From JBHJHP01 sp042219825 (GTDB lineage Bacteria; Bacteroidota; Bacteroidia; Bacteroidales; UBA5342), in the NCBI RefSeq assembly GCF_042219825.1, contig NZ_JBHJHQ010000006.1, positions 310,001 through 374,000 of the forward strand: a DNA stretch of 64,000 nucleotides, written 5' to 3'. The notes under the pieces are model-generated. The model searched no databases. It was not told where the DNA came from and saw nothing but the letters and a program-made list of their open reading frames with translations. Numbering within the stretch: the stretch's first letter is position 1; each line of letters opens with the position of its first letter. This document shows positions 16,521 to 26,600 of this stretch, piece after piece. The translations under genes were made by a program, and so were the position numbers.

Positions 16521-17411
16521 ATGCTTAAACGAACGCTTTTCTTTTCAAATCCTTACAACCTGTCGCTAAAAGACCGGCAACTGGTAGTAAAATCACCGGA
16601 AAATGATCCGGTTACCAATGTTCCGATTGAGGATCTTGGGTTTATCGTATTTGATCATCCGCATTTAAAATTCAGTATGAAACTGATTGAACAGCTAAAT
16701 GCATTTAACGTAGCTGTAGTTTTTTGCGACAGTAAACATATGCCTTCATCTATGCTGCTTCCGCTGGATGCCAATCATATTCAGACCGAATTATTCCGAT
16801 ATCAGATCAATGCGTCTGAACCATTAAAAAAGAATTTGTGGAAACAGACGGTTGAGGCCAAAATATTAAACCAAGCGGCGTTACTCAAACATAACGGATT
16901 TGATCCAACCGGATTAAAAAACATTGCCAAAACGGTTAAAAGCGGGGATAGTGATAACCGGGAAGGATTTGCTGCCAGAGTTTACTGGAATACCCTGTTT
17001 GGAAAGACCTTTATCCGTGACAGGTTTGGAGATCCTCCTAATCACTTTCTGAACTATGGTTATATTTTATTGCGTTCAGCCGTTGCAAGGGCGCTGGCCG
17101 GTTCAGGTTTGCTGACTACGCTGGGAATTTTTCACAGAAACAGGTACAATTCCTTTTGTTTGGCCGATGATATTATGGAACCATACCGGCCATTTGTGGA
17201 TCAGCTTGTTGTAGAAATGTACAAAAAATGGCCCGATGCTTTTACCATTGAAACCGAGCATAAAGCCGAACTATTAAAACTTATGGCCATGGATGTATAT
17301 ATTGGCGATAATAAGCGGCCATTAATGGTAGCGTTGTCCCAGACAACAGCATCACTAGCCAGGTGCTTCGCGGGAGAAAGCCGTAAAATAAGTTATCCGG
17401 AATTCAGTTAG
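16521..17411 (+). CDS. cas1: CRISPR adaptation integrase Cas1 (type II)
   Basis: 296 residues, the usual length for type II Cas1. N-terminal beta domain, then the alpha-helical integrase domain with the metal-binding triad Glu148 (NREGFAARVYW), His205 (GIFHRNRYN) and Glu220 (LADDIMEPYRP). Cas1 with Cas2 inserts new spacers at the leader end of the array. The ATG at 16521 (MLKRTLFFSN) fits the family N terminus. It is separated from cas9 by a transposase gene and palindromes, and from cas2 by palindrome copy 5, so the usual tight cas9-cas1-cas2 operon is interrupted twice. All active-site residues are present. Confidence 0.97.
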   Translation: MLKRTLFFSNPYNLSLKDRQLVVKSPENDPVTNVPIEDLGFIVFDHPHLKFSMKLIEQLNAFNVAVVFCDSKHMPSSMLLPLDANHIQTELFRYQINASEPLKKNLWKQTVEAKILNQAALLKHNGFDPTGLKNIAKTVKSGDSDNREGFAARVYWNTLFGKTFIRDRFGDPPNHFLNYGYILLRSAVARALAGSGLLTTLGIFHRNRYNSFCLADDIMEPYRPFVDQLVVEMYKKWPDAFTIETEHKAELLKLMAMDVYIGDNKRPLMVALSQTTASLARCFAGESRKISYPEFS

Positions 17412-17418
17412 TTAAGGA

Positions 17419-17451
17419 AACTTTTCCAAAGTTTTAAACTTTGGAAAAGGT
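17419..17451. repeat. REP-like palindrome, copy 5 (between cas1 and cas2)
   Basis: Arm AACTTTTCCAAAGTTT, central T, and AAACTTTGGAAAAGGT; starts 7 bases after the cas1 stop and ends 13 bases before the cas2 ATG. Confidence 0.9.
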
Positions 17452-17464
17452 AATTTAAAACATC

Positions 17465-17803
17465 ATGGAACAAACCCGGTTAAATGCATATCATATCATG
17501 TGGTTATTCGTATTTTTCGACCTTCCGGTCACGACCAAAAAGGAACGAAAAGTTGCAACCCGTTTCAGAAAAGAATTGATGCAGGACGGGTTTACAATGA
17601 TGCAATTTTCGGTCTATACACGCCATTGTGCCAGTAAGGAAAGTGCAGATGTGCACGTTACCAGGGTAAAAGCCTCTGTGCCTGAAAAGGGACAGATCAG
17701 TATCCTGTCCATAACCGATAAGCAATATGGAAATATTCAGAATTTTTGGGGAACTAAATCGAAACCTTTACCGGAAGGGCCGAAACAGCTCGAATTATTT
17801 TAA
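17465..17803 (+). CDS. cas2: CRISPR adaptation protein Cas2 (type II)
   Basis: 112 residues with the ferredoxin-like fold signature WLFVFFDLPV, conserved Asp19, and the GFTMMQFSVYTRHC strand of type II Cas2. It forms the structural core of the Cas1-Cas2 integrase. Last protein gene of the locus; the leader and array follow directly. No csn2 or cas4 is present. Confidence 0.96.
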   Translation: MEQTRLNAYHIMWLFVFFDLPVTTKKERKVATRFRKELMQDGFTMMQFSVYTRHCASKESADVHVTRVKASVPEKGQISILSITDKQYGNIQNFWGTKSKPLPEGPKQLELF

Positions 17804-17971
17804 ATTTAATAAACGATTTCACTAAATTTGTTTGTTCTTTGACGTGCTGGAATGTGATTCATCAGAATTGAAAAAATGAATGCATTTAACCACTTCCATG
17901 CTGTTTTACCCCGGTTTTTTAGCTCTATTATCTGCTCCAACACGCATTATATAAGCTATCCGGGCACGTTG
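17804..17971 (+). promoter_or_regulatory. CRISPR leader with candidate promoter
   Basis: 168 bp, AT-rich, between the cas2 stop and the first repeat. TAAATTTG at 17823-17830 is an exact TAnnTTTG box that could drive the pre-crRNA rightward; no good -33 TTTG is seen 19-21 bases before it. The tracrRNA pairs with the + strand repeat, which fixes the transcription direction as rightward and makes this the leader side. Confidence 0.55.
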
Positions 17972-19924
17972 GTTGTGGTTTGATGTAATTTAAAAAGATA
18001 AAACAACGCTTCGGGTTTAAGCTCGTTGTACAAACCCGTTGTGGTTTGATGTAATTTAAAAAGATAAAACAACCCTTGTACTTTTCCAATGATTAAGACT
18101 TTAGTTGTGGTTTGATGTAATTTAAAAAGATAAAACAACATTTAATCAATGTTAGTGATAACTTTGCCGGTTGTGGTTTGATGTAATTTAAAAAGATAAA
18201 ACAACGTGCATCATTTTTGCTACTGTCTATTTCTAGTTGTGGTTTGATGTAATTTAAAAAGATAAAACAACTAAAACGCCTTTAAGTCTTTCAGGTTTTT
18301 AGTTGTGGTTTGATGTAATTTAAAAAGATAAAACAACTGCTAAAACAGAGCTGAAGAAGGTCAAATGGTTGTGGTTTGATGTAATTTAAAAAGATAAAAC
18401 AACATCTTCCCAATCATCCCAGATGATTCGATAGTTGTGGTTTGATGTAATTTAAAAAGATAAAACAACTCTTCCCAATCATCCCAGATGATTCGATAGT
18501 TGTGGTTTGATGTAATTTAAAAAGATAAAACAACATCTTCCCAATCATCCCAGATGATTCGATAGTTGTGGTTTGATGTAATTTAAAAAGATAAAACAAC
18601 CTGTTGCATGCGAAATACCATTACCAGCCGGTTGTGGTTTGATGTAATTTAAAAAGATAAAACAACCCCGGATCCAGCCGCGCGCTCTTGGCGGCCGTTG
18701 TGGTTTGATGTAATTTAAAAAGATAAAACAACAAAGGCAGGAAGATACTGCTCCAAATGATAGTTGTGGTTTGATGTAATTTAAAAAGATAAAACAACGA
18801 CGAGGCCGGACTTCCTTTTGTGGCTCAGGTTGTGGTTTGATGTAATTTAAAAAGATAAAACAACCCAAGCTGATTCAGAAGCGAAGTCCGCTAAGTTGTG
18901 GTTTGATGTAATTTAAAAAGATAAAACAACGTGCCGTTGGAATTTACAACCAAAACAATGGTTGTGGTTTGATGTAATTTAAAAAGATAAAACAACTCAT
19001 TTGCAGTTGTCACCTTCACCCCGTTCGTTGTGGTTTGATGTAATTTAAAAAGATAAAACAACCAAGAATCAAGACATGAGTAAAATGGTTATGTTGTGGT
19101 TTGATGTAATTTAAAAAGATAAAACAACTGAATCCGCTGTTAATATTAACTCTGTCTAGTTGTGGTTTGNNNNNNNNNNNNNNGATAAAACAACTAAAAA
19201 TTAATGGCTGGACATACAGAAAAAGTTGTGGTTTGATGTAATTTAAAAAGATAAAACAACGAGAATAATGGATTTTATCCACGGGAAATAGTTGTGGTTT
19301 GATGTAATTTAAAAAGATAAAACAACAGCAACGCAATTATATGCGACTTCATTTTTAGTTGTGGTTTGATGTAATTTAAAAAGATAAAACAACAAAAGCA
19401 GATTCAACCGGTGCGCGAAGTGCAGTTGTGGTTTGATGTAATTTAAAAAGATAAAACAACAAAAGCAGATTCAACCGGTGCGCGAAGTGCAGTTGTGGTT
19501 TGATGTAATTTAAAAAGATAAAACAACAAAAGCAGATTCAACCGGTGCGCGAAGTGCAGTTGTGGTTTGATGTAATTTAAAAAGATAAAACAACCCTATG
19601 AATTTTACTGTCAGCTATGCCTGGGTTGTGGTTTGATGTAATTTAAAAAGATAAAACAACTTTTGGAGAAACAGCCACCAAAACCCACTGGTTGTGGTTT
19701 GATGTAATTTAAAAAGATAAAACAACTTTTATGACTGTAACTAAAATAAAATGCTTGTTGTGGTTTGATGTAATTTAAAAAGATAAAACAACAACTGATT
19801 TTTAAATAAAGTCCAACCTGAAGTTGTGGTTTGATGTAATTTAAAAAGATAAAACAACGTATTACTATATTGATCCTTATAAGGGCTTGTTGTGGTTTGA
19901 TGTAATTTAAAAAGATAAAACAAC
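17972..19924 (+). CRISPR. CRISPR array, type II-C: 30 repeats of 36 bp, 29 spacers
   Basis: Repeat starts GTTGTGGTTTGATGTAAT and ends TTAAAAAGATAAAACAAC. All 30 copies look identical, apart from 14 undetermined bases at 19170-19183 in repeat 19 that keep the length of 36. Most spacers are 30 bp; spacer 8 is 29 and spacers 21-24 are 31. Only 25 spacers are distinct: spacers 7-9 (18404-18433, 18470-18498, 18535-18564) are one sequence, with spacer 8 lacking its first base, and spacers 22-24 (19394-19424, 19461-19491, 19528-19558) are another. Repeat ends GTTGT/ACAAC are inverted. No spacer was seen to match elsewhere in this window. The last repeat is not degenerate, so the distal end may have been trimmed. 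Confidence 0.99.
19170..19183. other. Run of 14 N inside CRISPR repeat 19
   Basis: Undetermined bases replace the central part of repeat 19 (positions 12-25 of the repeat). Flanking bases and total length agree with a normal repeat, so it is an assembly join in a repetitive array. The true number of repeats could differ. Confidence 0.95.
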
Positions 19925-19934
19925 AGTTGTCTTG

Positions 19935-19965
19935 ACCTTTTCCAAAGTTTCAAACTTTGGAAAAG
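19935..19965. repeat. REP-like palindrome, copy 6 (right edge of the CRISPR array)
   Basis: Arm ACCTTTTCCAAAGTTT, central C, then AAACTTTGGAAAAG; the outer two bases no longer pair. It starts 10 bases after the last repeat and is the right border of the palindrome-bracketed region. Confidence 0.88.
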
Positions 19966-20014
19966 ATTGAAAAGGTTTGAAGGGACTGAAAAAAATTACA
20001 AACTTAGAATGGTT

Positions 20015-21808
20015 TTATTTCTCGTTCTCCTTCTGCTGATAAAACTTCTGCAACACATAGAACGCCTCTTTCTTAATTCCGTTATCCGAGATAATCCCTT
20101 TGCGGTTATAGTAATCCTGAATATTGTTAAGAAGGCGTCGGGGAGAGTGGAAGTCCACCAAAATCCATGGACTGGTACCTGAAAATCCTTCTACTTTGTC
20201 AAACATTTTTAGTGTTTCCTCGTAAAGTTTGGCCTGGTATTCCTCGCTCCAGATTTCAGTTCCGTCACTGTGTTTGCCTTGTAGAGCGCCTGCTCCGAAT
20301 TCGCTGACAAAAAATGGTTTGTCATATGGGATTTCCCAGTTACGGGTCTTGATATCTTCTATTGAACCGCCATACCAACCCAGGTAACTGTTAAAACTGA
20401 TGATGTCAACGTACTTATTCATGTTGTCTTCCACCTTGCTCAGGTTTTTAGACTGGCCTGTCACTTCCATGGCCATGCTGATGAGTCTGGAATCATCTTT
20501 TTTGCGGGCATATTCTGCCAGTCTGGCCAGGAACTGATCGCGGGCATCGCTATGCGGTGTTTCATTCGCAATGGACCACACGGTGATGGCACAGCGGTTC
20601 TTATCACGGTTGATCATATCATCAAGCTGAGCCTGTGCATTGGCATAGGTTCCCGGGTTTTCCCAGTGGATAGTCCAGTAGACCGGTATTTCTGACCAAA
20701 CCATGATCCCCATTTTTTCGGCTTCACGAACCATGTGCTCGTTGTGCGGATAATGTGCCAGTCGCACAAAATTGCATCCAAGTTCCTTTGCCCAACCCAA
20801 CAGCACTTGGTCATCATCTGTTGACCAGGCACGGCCTTGTCTGAAAGGTGCCTCTTCGTGAATGCTTATTCCTCTTAAAAATATCTTTTTCCCATTGAGC
20901 AGAATGTCTTTACCCTTTGTCTCTATCTGCCTGAATCCGATTTGATCATTGATTTCTTCTCCGTTATATGAAAGGATCACATCGTATAGTTTGGGATTTT
21001 CCGGGCTCCATAACTCCGGTTTGGCATCAATTGAAAAGGTCACGAATCCGTTTTCATCTGTAGAAGCAGCATCCGATATCTTAAGTTCCGGGATATTTAT
21101 TGCAATGTTCTGTCCTGCAACTGCTTTATTCAGCAGCACTTTACCCGTAATTTTGTTATACTTTCCTTTTTCGAGCCGGATGGTATAATCGCGAATAAAA
21201 ACTTCAGGTACATCAACCAGCATAACCTCTCTTGTGATCCCGCCATAGTTCCACCAGTCTGCATTTATGGTCGGAACGCCTTCGGGATGGCGCTCATTAT
21301 TCACCCGGACTACAATGAAGTTGTTACCCTCTTTCACTTTTCCGGTGATGTCAATGTTGAATGGTGTAAAACCTCCAATGTGTTCACCCACTTTCTCACC
21401 GTTCAGGTAGACTTTGGCATCGTAATTAACAGCACCAAAATATACATATGTTTTGAACCCTTTTTTAGGGCTGTAAGTGAAATCCTTTTTAAACCATACG
21501 CTTCCTTCATAAAAAAACAGTTTTGCATCTCTGGTATTCCAATCCGAGGGAATGACCATTAGCGGGGAAGTATCAAAGTTGTACTCTACAAGGTCGGTTT
21601 TACTTTGTGCCTTTTTGTTTTTGAAAAATCCGTTAGGATTTTCATTCAGCCGGTAATCATAGAACCCATTATCGAAGGGATCTACAATGTAGTACCAGCT
21701 TCCATTAAGCGTATGACAGTTCCTTGCATAAACATTCTGGATCAGTTTATTCTGTGCAAAATTTGTTAAAGGCATTAGGAGAGCCATTAATATGATCGCT
21801 TTTTTCAT
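20015..21808 (-). CDS. Glycoside hydrolase family 2 enzyme (beta-glucuronidase/beta-galactosidase-like)
   Basis: 597 residues. Signal peptide (MKKAIILMALLMPLTNFAQ), GH2 sugar-binding jelly-roll domain, immunoglobulin-like middle domain, and a TIM barrel with acid/base Glu416 (WSIANETPHSD) and nucleophile Glu503 (PFFVSEFGAG). Length and the barrel motifs (LRGISIHEEAPFRQGR, FVRLAHYPHNEHM) are closest to beta-glucuronidases, but beta-galactosidase or another GH2 specificity is possible. It should act in the periplasm on glycan fragments. It starts right of the CRISPR locus on the opposite strand; no susC/susD is adjacent. TAAATTTG on the minus strand at 21813-21820 lies only 5 bases before the ATG and would imply an almost leaderless message; this may be chance. 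Confidence 0.92.
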   Translation of the reverse strand: MKKAIILMALLMPLTNFAQNKLIQNVYARNCHTLNGSWYYIVDPFDNGFYDYRLNENPNGFFKNKKAQSKTDLVEYNFDTSPLMVIPSDWNTRDAKLFFYEGSVWFKKDFTYSPKKGFKTYVYFGAVNYDAKVYLNGEKVGEHIGGFTPFNIDITGKVKEGNNFIVVRVNNERHPEGVPTINADWWNYGGITREVMLVDVPEVFIRDYTIRLEKGKYNKITGKVLLNKAVAGQNIAINIPELKISDAASTDENGFVTFSIDAKPELWSPENPKLYDVILSYNGEEINDQIGFRQIETKGKDILLNGKKIFLRGISIHEEAPFRQGRAWSTDDDQVLLGWAKELGCNFVRLAHYPHNEHMVREAEKMGIMVWSEIPVYWTIHWENPGTYANAQAQLDDMINRDKNRCAITVWSIANETPHSDARDQFLARLAEYARKKDDSRLISMAMEVTGQSKNLSKVEDNMNKYVDIISFNSYLGWYGGSIEDIKTRNWEIPYDKPFFVSEFGAGALQGKHSDGTEIWSEEYQAKLYEETLKMFDKVEGFSGTSPWILVDFHSPRRLLNNIQDYYNRKGIISDNGIKKEAFYVLQKFYQQKENEK

Positions 21809-22319
21809 TTTACAAATTTATCTGATTCAACTTCGATGTTTCTTTTTTGTGCAATATACTAAAGGTCTCTGTAAAAAATTGCCTGTTTTCATAATTATAC
21901 TTTTGGGGATAGGTTTCATCACCAATATCTAGCCACTTTTAACCGGTCTATTAAGTATTATTACAATGATAAAGACAGCAAAAAGGATTGATTTATTCTG
22001 TTGTGGTTTAGGATTATGACCAGGCAAGGAAAGATCTGATCGATGGTCATAGAGTATTTTATGACGTGGACAGTTCAGGATGGGGTTATAAAGCTTGTAG
22101 TTTTAGTCATTCCACCATGCCAAAATAAATGCTGGCCTATCCTGAGAATAAATGTAGGTTCACCTGAGTCGGATTAACAGTCAACTACTATTGATAGTGA
22201 AATCATCAAAACGTAAATATGATATATCATATGAGTTAGTGTGTTAATGATTACTAAAAGTAATTAAAGCCGTAATCCAAAGTTCCTTCATAATTGTATT
22301 CATAAGAAAAATATAAATC
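21809..22319. other. Intergenic region, no gene recognised
   Basis: 511 bp between divergent genes. The only coding-like piece is a stretch of about 40 codons ending at TAA near 22129 (reads DLIDGHRVFYDVDSSGWGYK) without a start codon. It may be a relic of a decayed gene, but no family is recognised. No tRNA, hairpin terminator or repeat was seen. Confidence 0.4.
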
Positions 22320-23174
22320 ATGAAAACTGCAATCACAGGAGCGACTGGTCAGTTGGGGCGCAAAGTTATTGAGCAACTGAAAAAAAGAATGCCGTCGGAC
22401 GATATCGTAGCACTGGTTAGGAATACAGATAAAGCTTCGGATTTGGGTGTTGAAGCACGTGAGTTCGATTATGACAACCCGGAGATTTTGGTGGATCAAC
22501 TTAAAGATATTGATAACCTTTTACTGATATCTGCCAGTGAAATTGGGAAACGGGTTAAGCAACACACCAACGTAATAAATGCCGCAAAAAAAGCCGGTAT
22601 TAAATGGATTGTGTACACAAGTCTTTTACGGGCAGATACATCAACCATTAATCTGGCAGGCGAACATGTGGCAACAGAAAAGGGCATTATGGATTCAGGA
22701 ATATCTTACACTATTTTGCGTCATGGATGGTACACGGAAAACTATACCGGTTCTATTGGCAATGCGTTGGCAGCAGGAACCTTGATCGGTAGTGCAGGCG
22801 ACGGAAAAATTTCATCAGCCACACGCGAAGACTTTGCTGAAGCAGCTGCTATCGTTTTAACCAATGAAGAAAATAAAGGTAAGATTTTTGAATTTGCGGG
22901 TGATGATTCCTACACTTTATCTGATTTAGCGGAGGAAGTTTCAAAACAATCGGGGAGAAGTATTCCATATAGCAACTTACCGGAAGATGAATATGCTCAA
23001 GTATTGAACCAGGTAGGCTTACCACAGGGTATTTCTGATGCTATCGCAAACTGGGACGTAAGTGCATCGCATGGTGATCTTTACGATGAGTCGCACCAGC
23101 TTTCAACCGTTCTCGGCAGACCAACAACGTCGCTTTCTCAGGCGGTGAAAGAGGCTCTGGCTGATATCAAATAA
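22320..23174 (+). CDS. NmrA-like NAD(P)-binding reductase (QorB/YtfG-type quinone oxidoreductase)
   Basis: 284 residues. Rossmann motif GATGQLGRKV at residues 7-16, ALVRN after strand 2 (NADPH-type), and the atypical short-chain dehydrogenase pattern of the SDR_a5/NmrA-like group (VYTSLLRAD, ILRHGWYTENY, ATREDFAEAAAIVL). The sequence closely follows E. coli YtfG (QorB), an NADPH-dependent quinone reductase; the closest alternative is a redox-sensing NmrA-like protein. Cytosolic, single gene, followed by a clear terminator. Confidence 0.88.
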   Translation: MKTAITGATGQLGRKVIEQLKKRMPSDDIVALVRNTDKASDLGVEAREFDYDNPEILVDQLKDIDNLLLISASEIGKRVKQHTNVINAAKKAGIKWIVYTSLLRADTSTINLAGEHVATEKGIMDSGISYTILRHGWYTENYTGSIGNALAAGTLIGSAGDGKISSATREDFAEAAAIVLTNEENKGKIFEFAGDDSYTLSDLAEEVSKQSGRSIPYSNLPEDEYAQVLNQVGLPQGISDAIANWDVSASHGDLYDESHQLSTVLGRPTTSLSQAVKEALADIK

Positions 23175-23185
23175 TAACGTCTTAA

Positions 23186-23217
23186 AACCTCTCTTCCGCC
23201 AGGGAGAGAGGTTTTTT
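23186..23217 (+). terminator. Intrinsic terminator after the NmrA-like gene
   Basis: Stem AACCTCTCT/GGAGAGAGGTT-type (arms 23186-23194 and about 23203-23212) followed by TTTTTT. Confidence 0.8.
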
Positions 23218-23610
23218 AGAACTAAAAATAAAAAGTCCTTATAGATTACGCAGACACAACTCCGAAGGAGTGTCAGTATTGTAACAAAATGTGTAAAAAT
23301 GTAAATCACGACCGCGCAGGATAAAGCAATTTTCGGATGTAGTTCTTGTCGGCCATTGTACGATAGTTGATAAATCTCTAATTCATTATTTGTTAATGCT
23401 CTTGATGTAGTTCAGAAATTCCCTCTTTGTCTATTAGGATAGAGTGGGAAAGATTAGCATATTCCTGCAAGTTGTCCGAACCGGGGTAAGTCAGGTAATA
23501 TTGTTTGCCCATATTTCAACAAATCATCATTTCCCTATGTTATATCATGTAACATTTACACATATTTCCCGTAATTTTAGAATGTAATCATCACTAACAC
23601 ATACATACAA
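23218..23610. other. Intergenic region before the tricorn-like protease
   Basis: About 390 bp with no coding frame of note. Near 23571-23580 there is a TAATTTTAG element close to the -7 consensus, about 35 nt before the ATG at 23611; a possible but unconfirmed promoter. Confidence 0.35.
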
Positions 23611-26600
23611 ATGAGAAAATTAATCACATTACTTTTTCTGCTTGCCGTTTATGGTATAGCAGACGCACAGATTAGTGCAAGTTTGATGCAGTATCCTGAT
23701 GTATCTGATACTCAGGTTTGTTTTGTTTATGGCGATGACGTATGGGTTGCGCCGAAGGCGGGTGGTACGGCAACACGTTTAAGTTCGCCCGAGGGACCAG
23801 AACGGTATCCAAAATTTTCACCCGATGGCAGTATGATCGCTTATACAGCTAATTATCAGGGCAACAGCGACGTATATGTCATTCCGGTGAAGGGAGGCAT
23901 TCCCGAACGTTTGACTTATCACGGTATGGGCGATGTTGTACTGGGCTGGACACCGGATGGGAAATCCGTATTATTTGCTTCATCGCGTGAAAGTGGAAGG
24001 CAGAGGTTTGCCCAGTTTTTTACCATTCCTGTTGCAGGTGGATCGCCGACAAAACTGCCCGTTCCTTATGGTTTTTATGCATCGTTTTCACCTGATGGAA
24101 AGAAACTGGCCTTTACAGATATCTCACGGGTGAACCGGAACTGGAAACGTTACCGTGGTGGCATGGCGCCTGATATCACCGTGTTCGATCTGACAACGTA
24201 TGCATCAGAAAATATTACCAACAACGATGCCAACGATGAGTTGCCGATGTGGGTAGGAAACACCATTTATTACATGTCCGATGCCGGACCAAATGAAAAG
24301 AATAACATCTGGAAATATGATCTGACAACGAAGAAAAATACACAGTTAACCCATTTCAAGGATTACGATATTACCTTTCCGGGAAACAGCAAAAAAGATA
24401 TTGTGTTTGAGGCAGGAGGGAAGCTCTATCTCTACAATATGGCTTCAGAGAAATCGGAAGAACTTAACATCAATGTTGTTTCGGATCAAATCAGCTTGAT
24501 TCCTCAACTGAAAAAGGCGGATAAATATATTCAGTCAGCTACTGTTTCACCCGATGGAAACAGGGTAGTGGTAATGGCAAGGGGAGAATTGTTTGATGTA
24601 CCTGCTACCGAAGGCTTTGTTTCTGACCTGACACAGACACCTGGTGTAGCGGAACGTAATCCAGCCTGGTCACCTGATGGAAACACGCTGGCTTACTGGA
24701 GTGATGCATCCGGAGAATATCAGTTGATTTTGCGTGACATGACGGGTAATAGTGAACCCAAAACGGTGACCAGTTTTCCAAATGGTTTCCGTTATGATAT
24801 TTTCTGGTCGCCCGACAGTAAAAAACTGGCGTTTGTGGATCAGGCCATGAATATGTGTTACTATGATGTGGCCTCTGGAAAAGTAGTAAAATTCGATAAG
24901 GGTAAATATATGTACGAAGGTAATCTGCGCGGGTTCCGTGTTTCGTGGTCACCCGACAGCAAATGGATTACTTATTCACGGAGTGTTGATACCCGGTTAC
25001 TAACGGCCATTTTTGTATACGACACCGAAAACAAAAAGGTATCGCAGCTTACATCCGGATATTATTCCGATGCAAGTCCTGTATTCAGTACTGATGGGAA
25101 ATATTTATTCTACAGTACCAACAGGTCTTTCGATCCGGTATATTCCGATCTGGATAATACATTTATCTATCCGAATTCTACTAAAATTGCCGTTGCTACG
25201 TTGACGACCGACGGTGAATCGTTGCTGGCTCCTAAAAACGATGTAGCCAAAACGGATGAGAAAGATGCTAAAAAGGATGACAAAGCTGAAAAGCCAAAAA
25301 AAGATAAGAAAGGCGATAAGGAGGAAGAAAAGGAAGAAAAGGTTGAGCCTGTAAAAATAGACATGGATGGATTTGAACAGCGTGCGGAAATGCTGGATAT
25401 TAAACCGGGTAATTTGGGCCGGCTGGCAGCCGCAGAAGGAAAGTTGTTATTTGTTCGCTATCCGAATGCGGGATCAGCCGAAGGAGAAAAACCAGAGTTG
25501 AAATATTACGATATCAAGGAGAGGGAGGTAAAGACGATTGTTCCTATGGTGTCTCAGTATACGGTAACGGCAGATGGCAAAAAGATTCTTGTTATGCAGA
25601 ACGGTAAAATGGCTGTGATCGGTGTGGGACCGGATCAGAAGATTGAAAAAACCGTTCCAACCCAGGATATGGCCATGGAAGTTATACCTAAGGAGGAATG
25701 GAAGCAGATCTTCAACGATGTATGGCGCATTGAACGCGATTACTTCTACGATCCTAACATGCACGGTGTGGACTGGAATTACATGAAGACACATTATGGA
25801 AAACTTTTGGATCAGGCCAATTCAAGAAATGATGTGAACATTATCATCGGCGATCTGATTGCAGAGCTGAATGCGTCGCATACGTACAATGGCGGTGGTG
25901 ATATGGACAGGGCATCTCAGATTAATGTTGGCTATCTGGGGGCAGATATGAAAGTTGAAAACGGAGCATTCCGTATTCATAAAATTATTAAGGGTGCTCC
26001 CTGGGATATCGAAGTGCGTTCGCCATTGGATGAGCCTGGAACAGGTGTTAAAGAAGGCGATTATATCCTGGCCGTTAACGGACAGAAAATGGATGTCACC
26101 AAGCCCATTTCGGCTGCATTTCAGGGACTGGCAGACGCAACTGTCCAGCTGACAGTTAACACTGAACCTAATATGAAAGAGGCGAAAAAAGTGGTGGTGA
26201 AACTGATGAATGATGAAACCCGCCTGCGCCATCTGGCCTGGATAGAAAGCAACCGCGAGAAAGTGGATAAGGCTACAAATGGCAAAATCGGGTATGTGTA
26301 TGTGCGCAGTACCGGTGTTGACGGTCAGAATGAGTTGATCAGGCAGTATTATGGTCAAATCGCTAAAGAAGGATTTATCATTGACGAACGCTTTAACAGT
26401 GGTGGACAAATTCCGGATCGTTTTGTAGAACTGCTGAACCGGAAACCTCTGGCATTCTTTGCCGTAAGGGATGGTAAGGACTGGCAATGGCCACCGGCTG
26501 CCAACTACGGACCTAAAGTAATGCTGATTAATGGCTTCAGTGGTTCAGGTGGTGATGCTTTTCCTGATTATTTCCGCAAAAGTGGCCTTGGTCCGCTTAT

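Noticed and set aside
11693..17803. Subtype II-A or II-B assignment of the CRISPR system
   Set aside because: No csn2 or cas4 gene is present; only cas9, cas1 and cas2, which defines II-C.
17956..19953. Several apparent minus-strand proteins rich in FYLFKLHQTTT or CFIFLNYIKPQ across the array
   Set aside because: They are translations of the CRISPR repeats in open frames, not genes.
22000..22010. GTTGTGGTTT identical to the first ten bases of the CRISPR repeat
   Set aside because: Only about ten bases match and nothing repeat- or tracrRNA-like follows.
21990..22131. Possible short gene or gene relic (DLIDGHRVFYDVDSSGWGYK)
   Set aside because: No start codon, about 40 codons, an in-frame stop just upstream and no recognisable family; kept only as a remark.
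25822..26487. Long minus-strand open frame (221 codons) in the tricorn-like gene
   Set aside because: Antisense shadow of a strongly conserved coding region; no family features.
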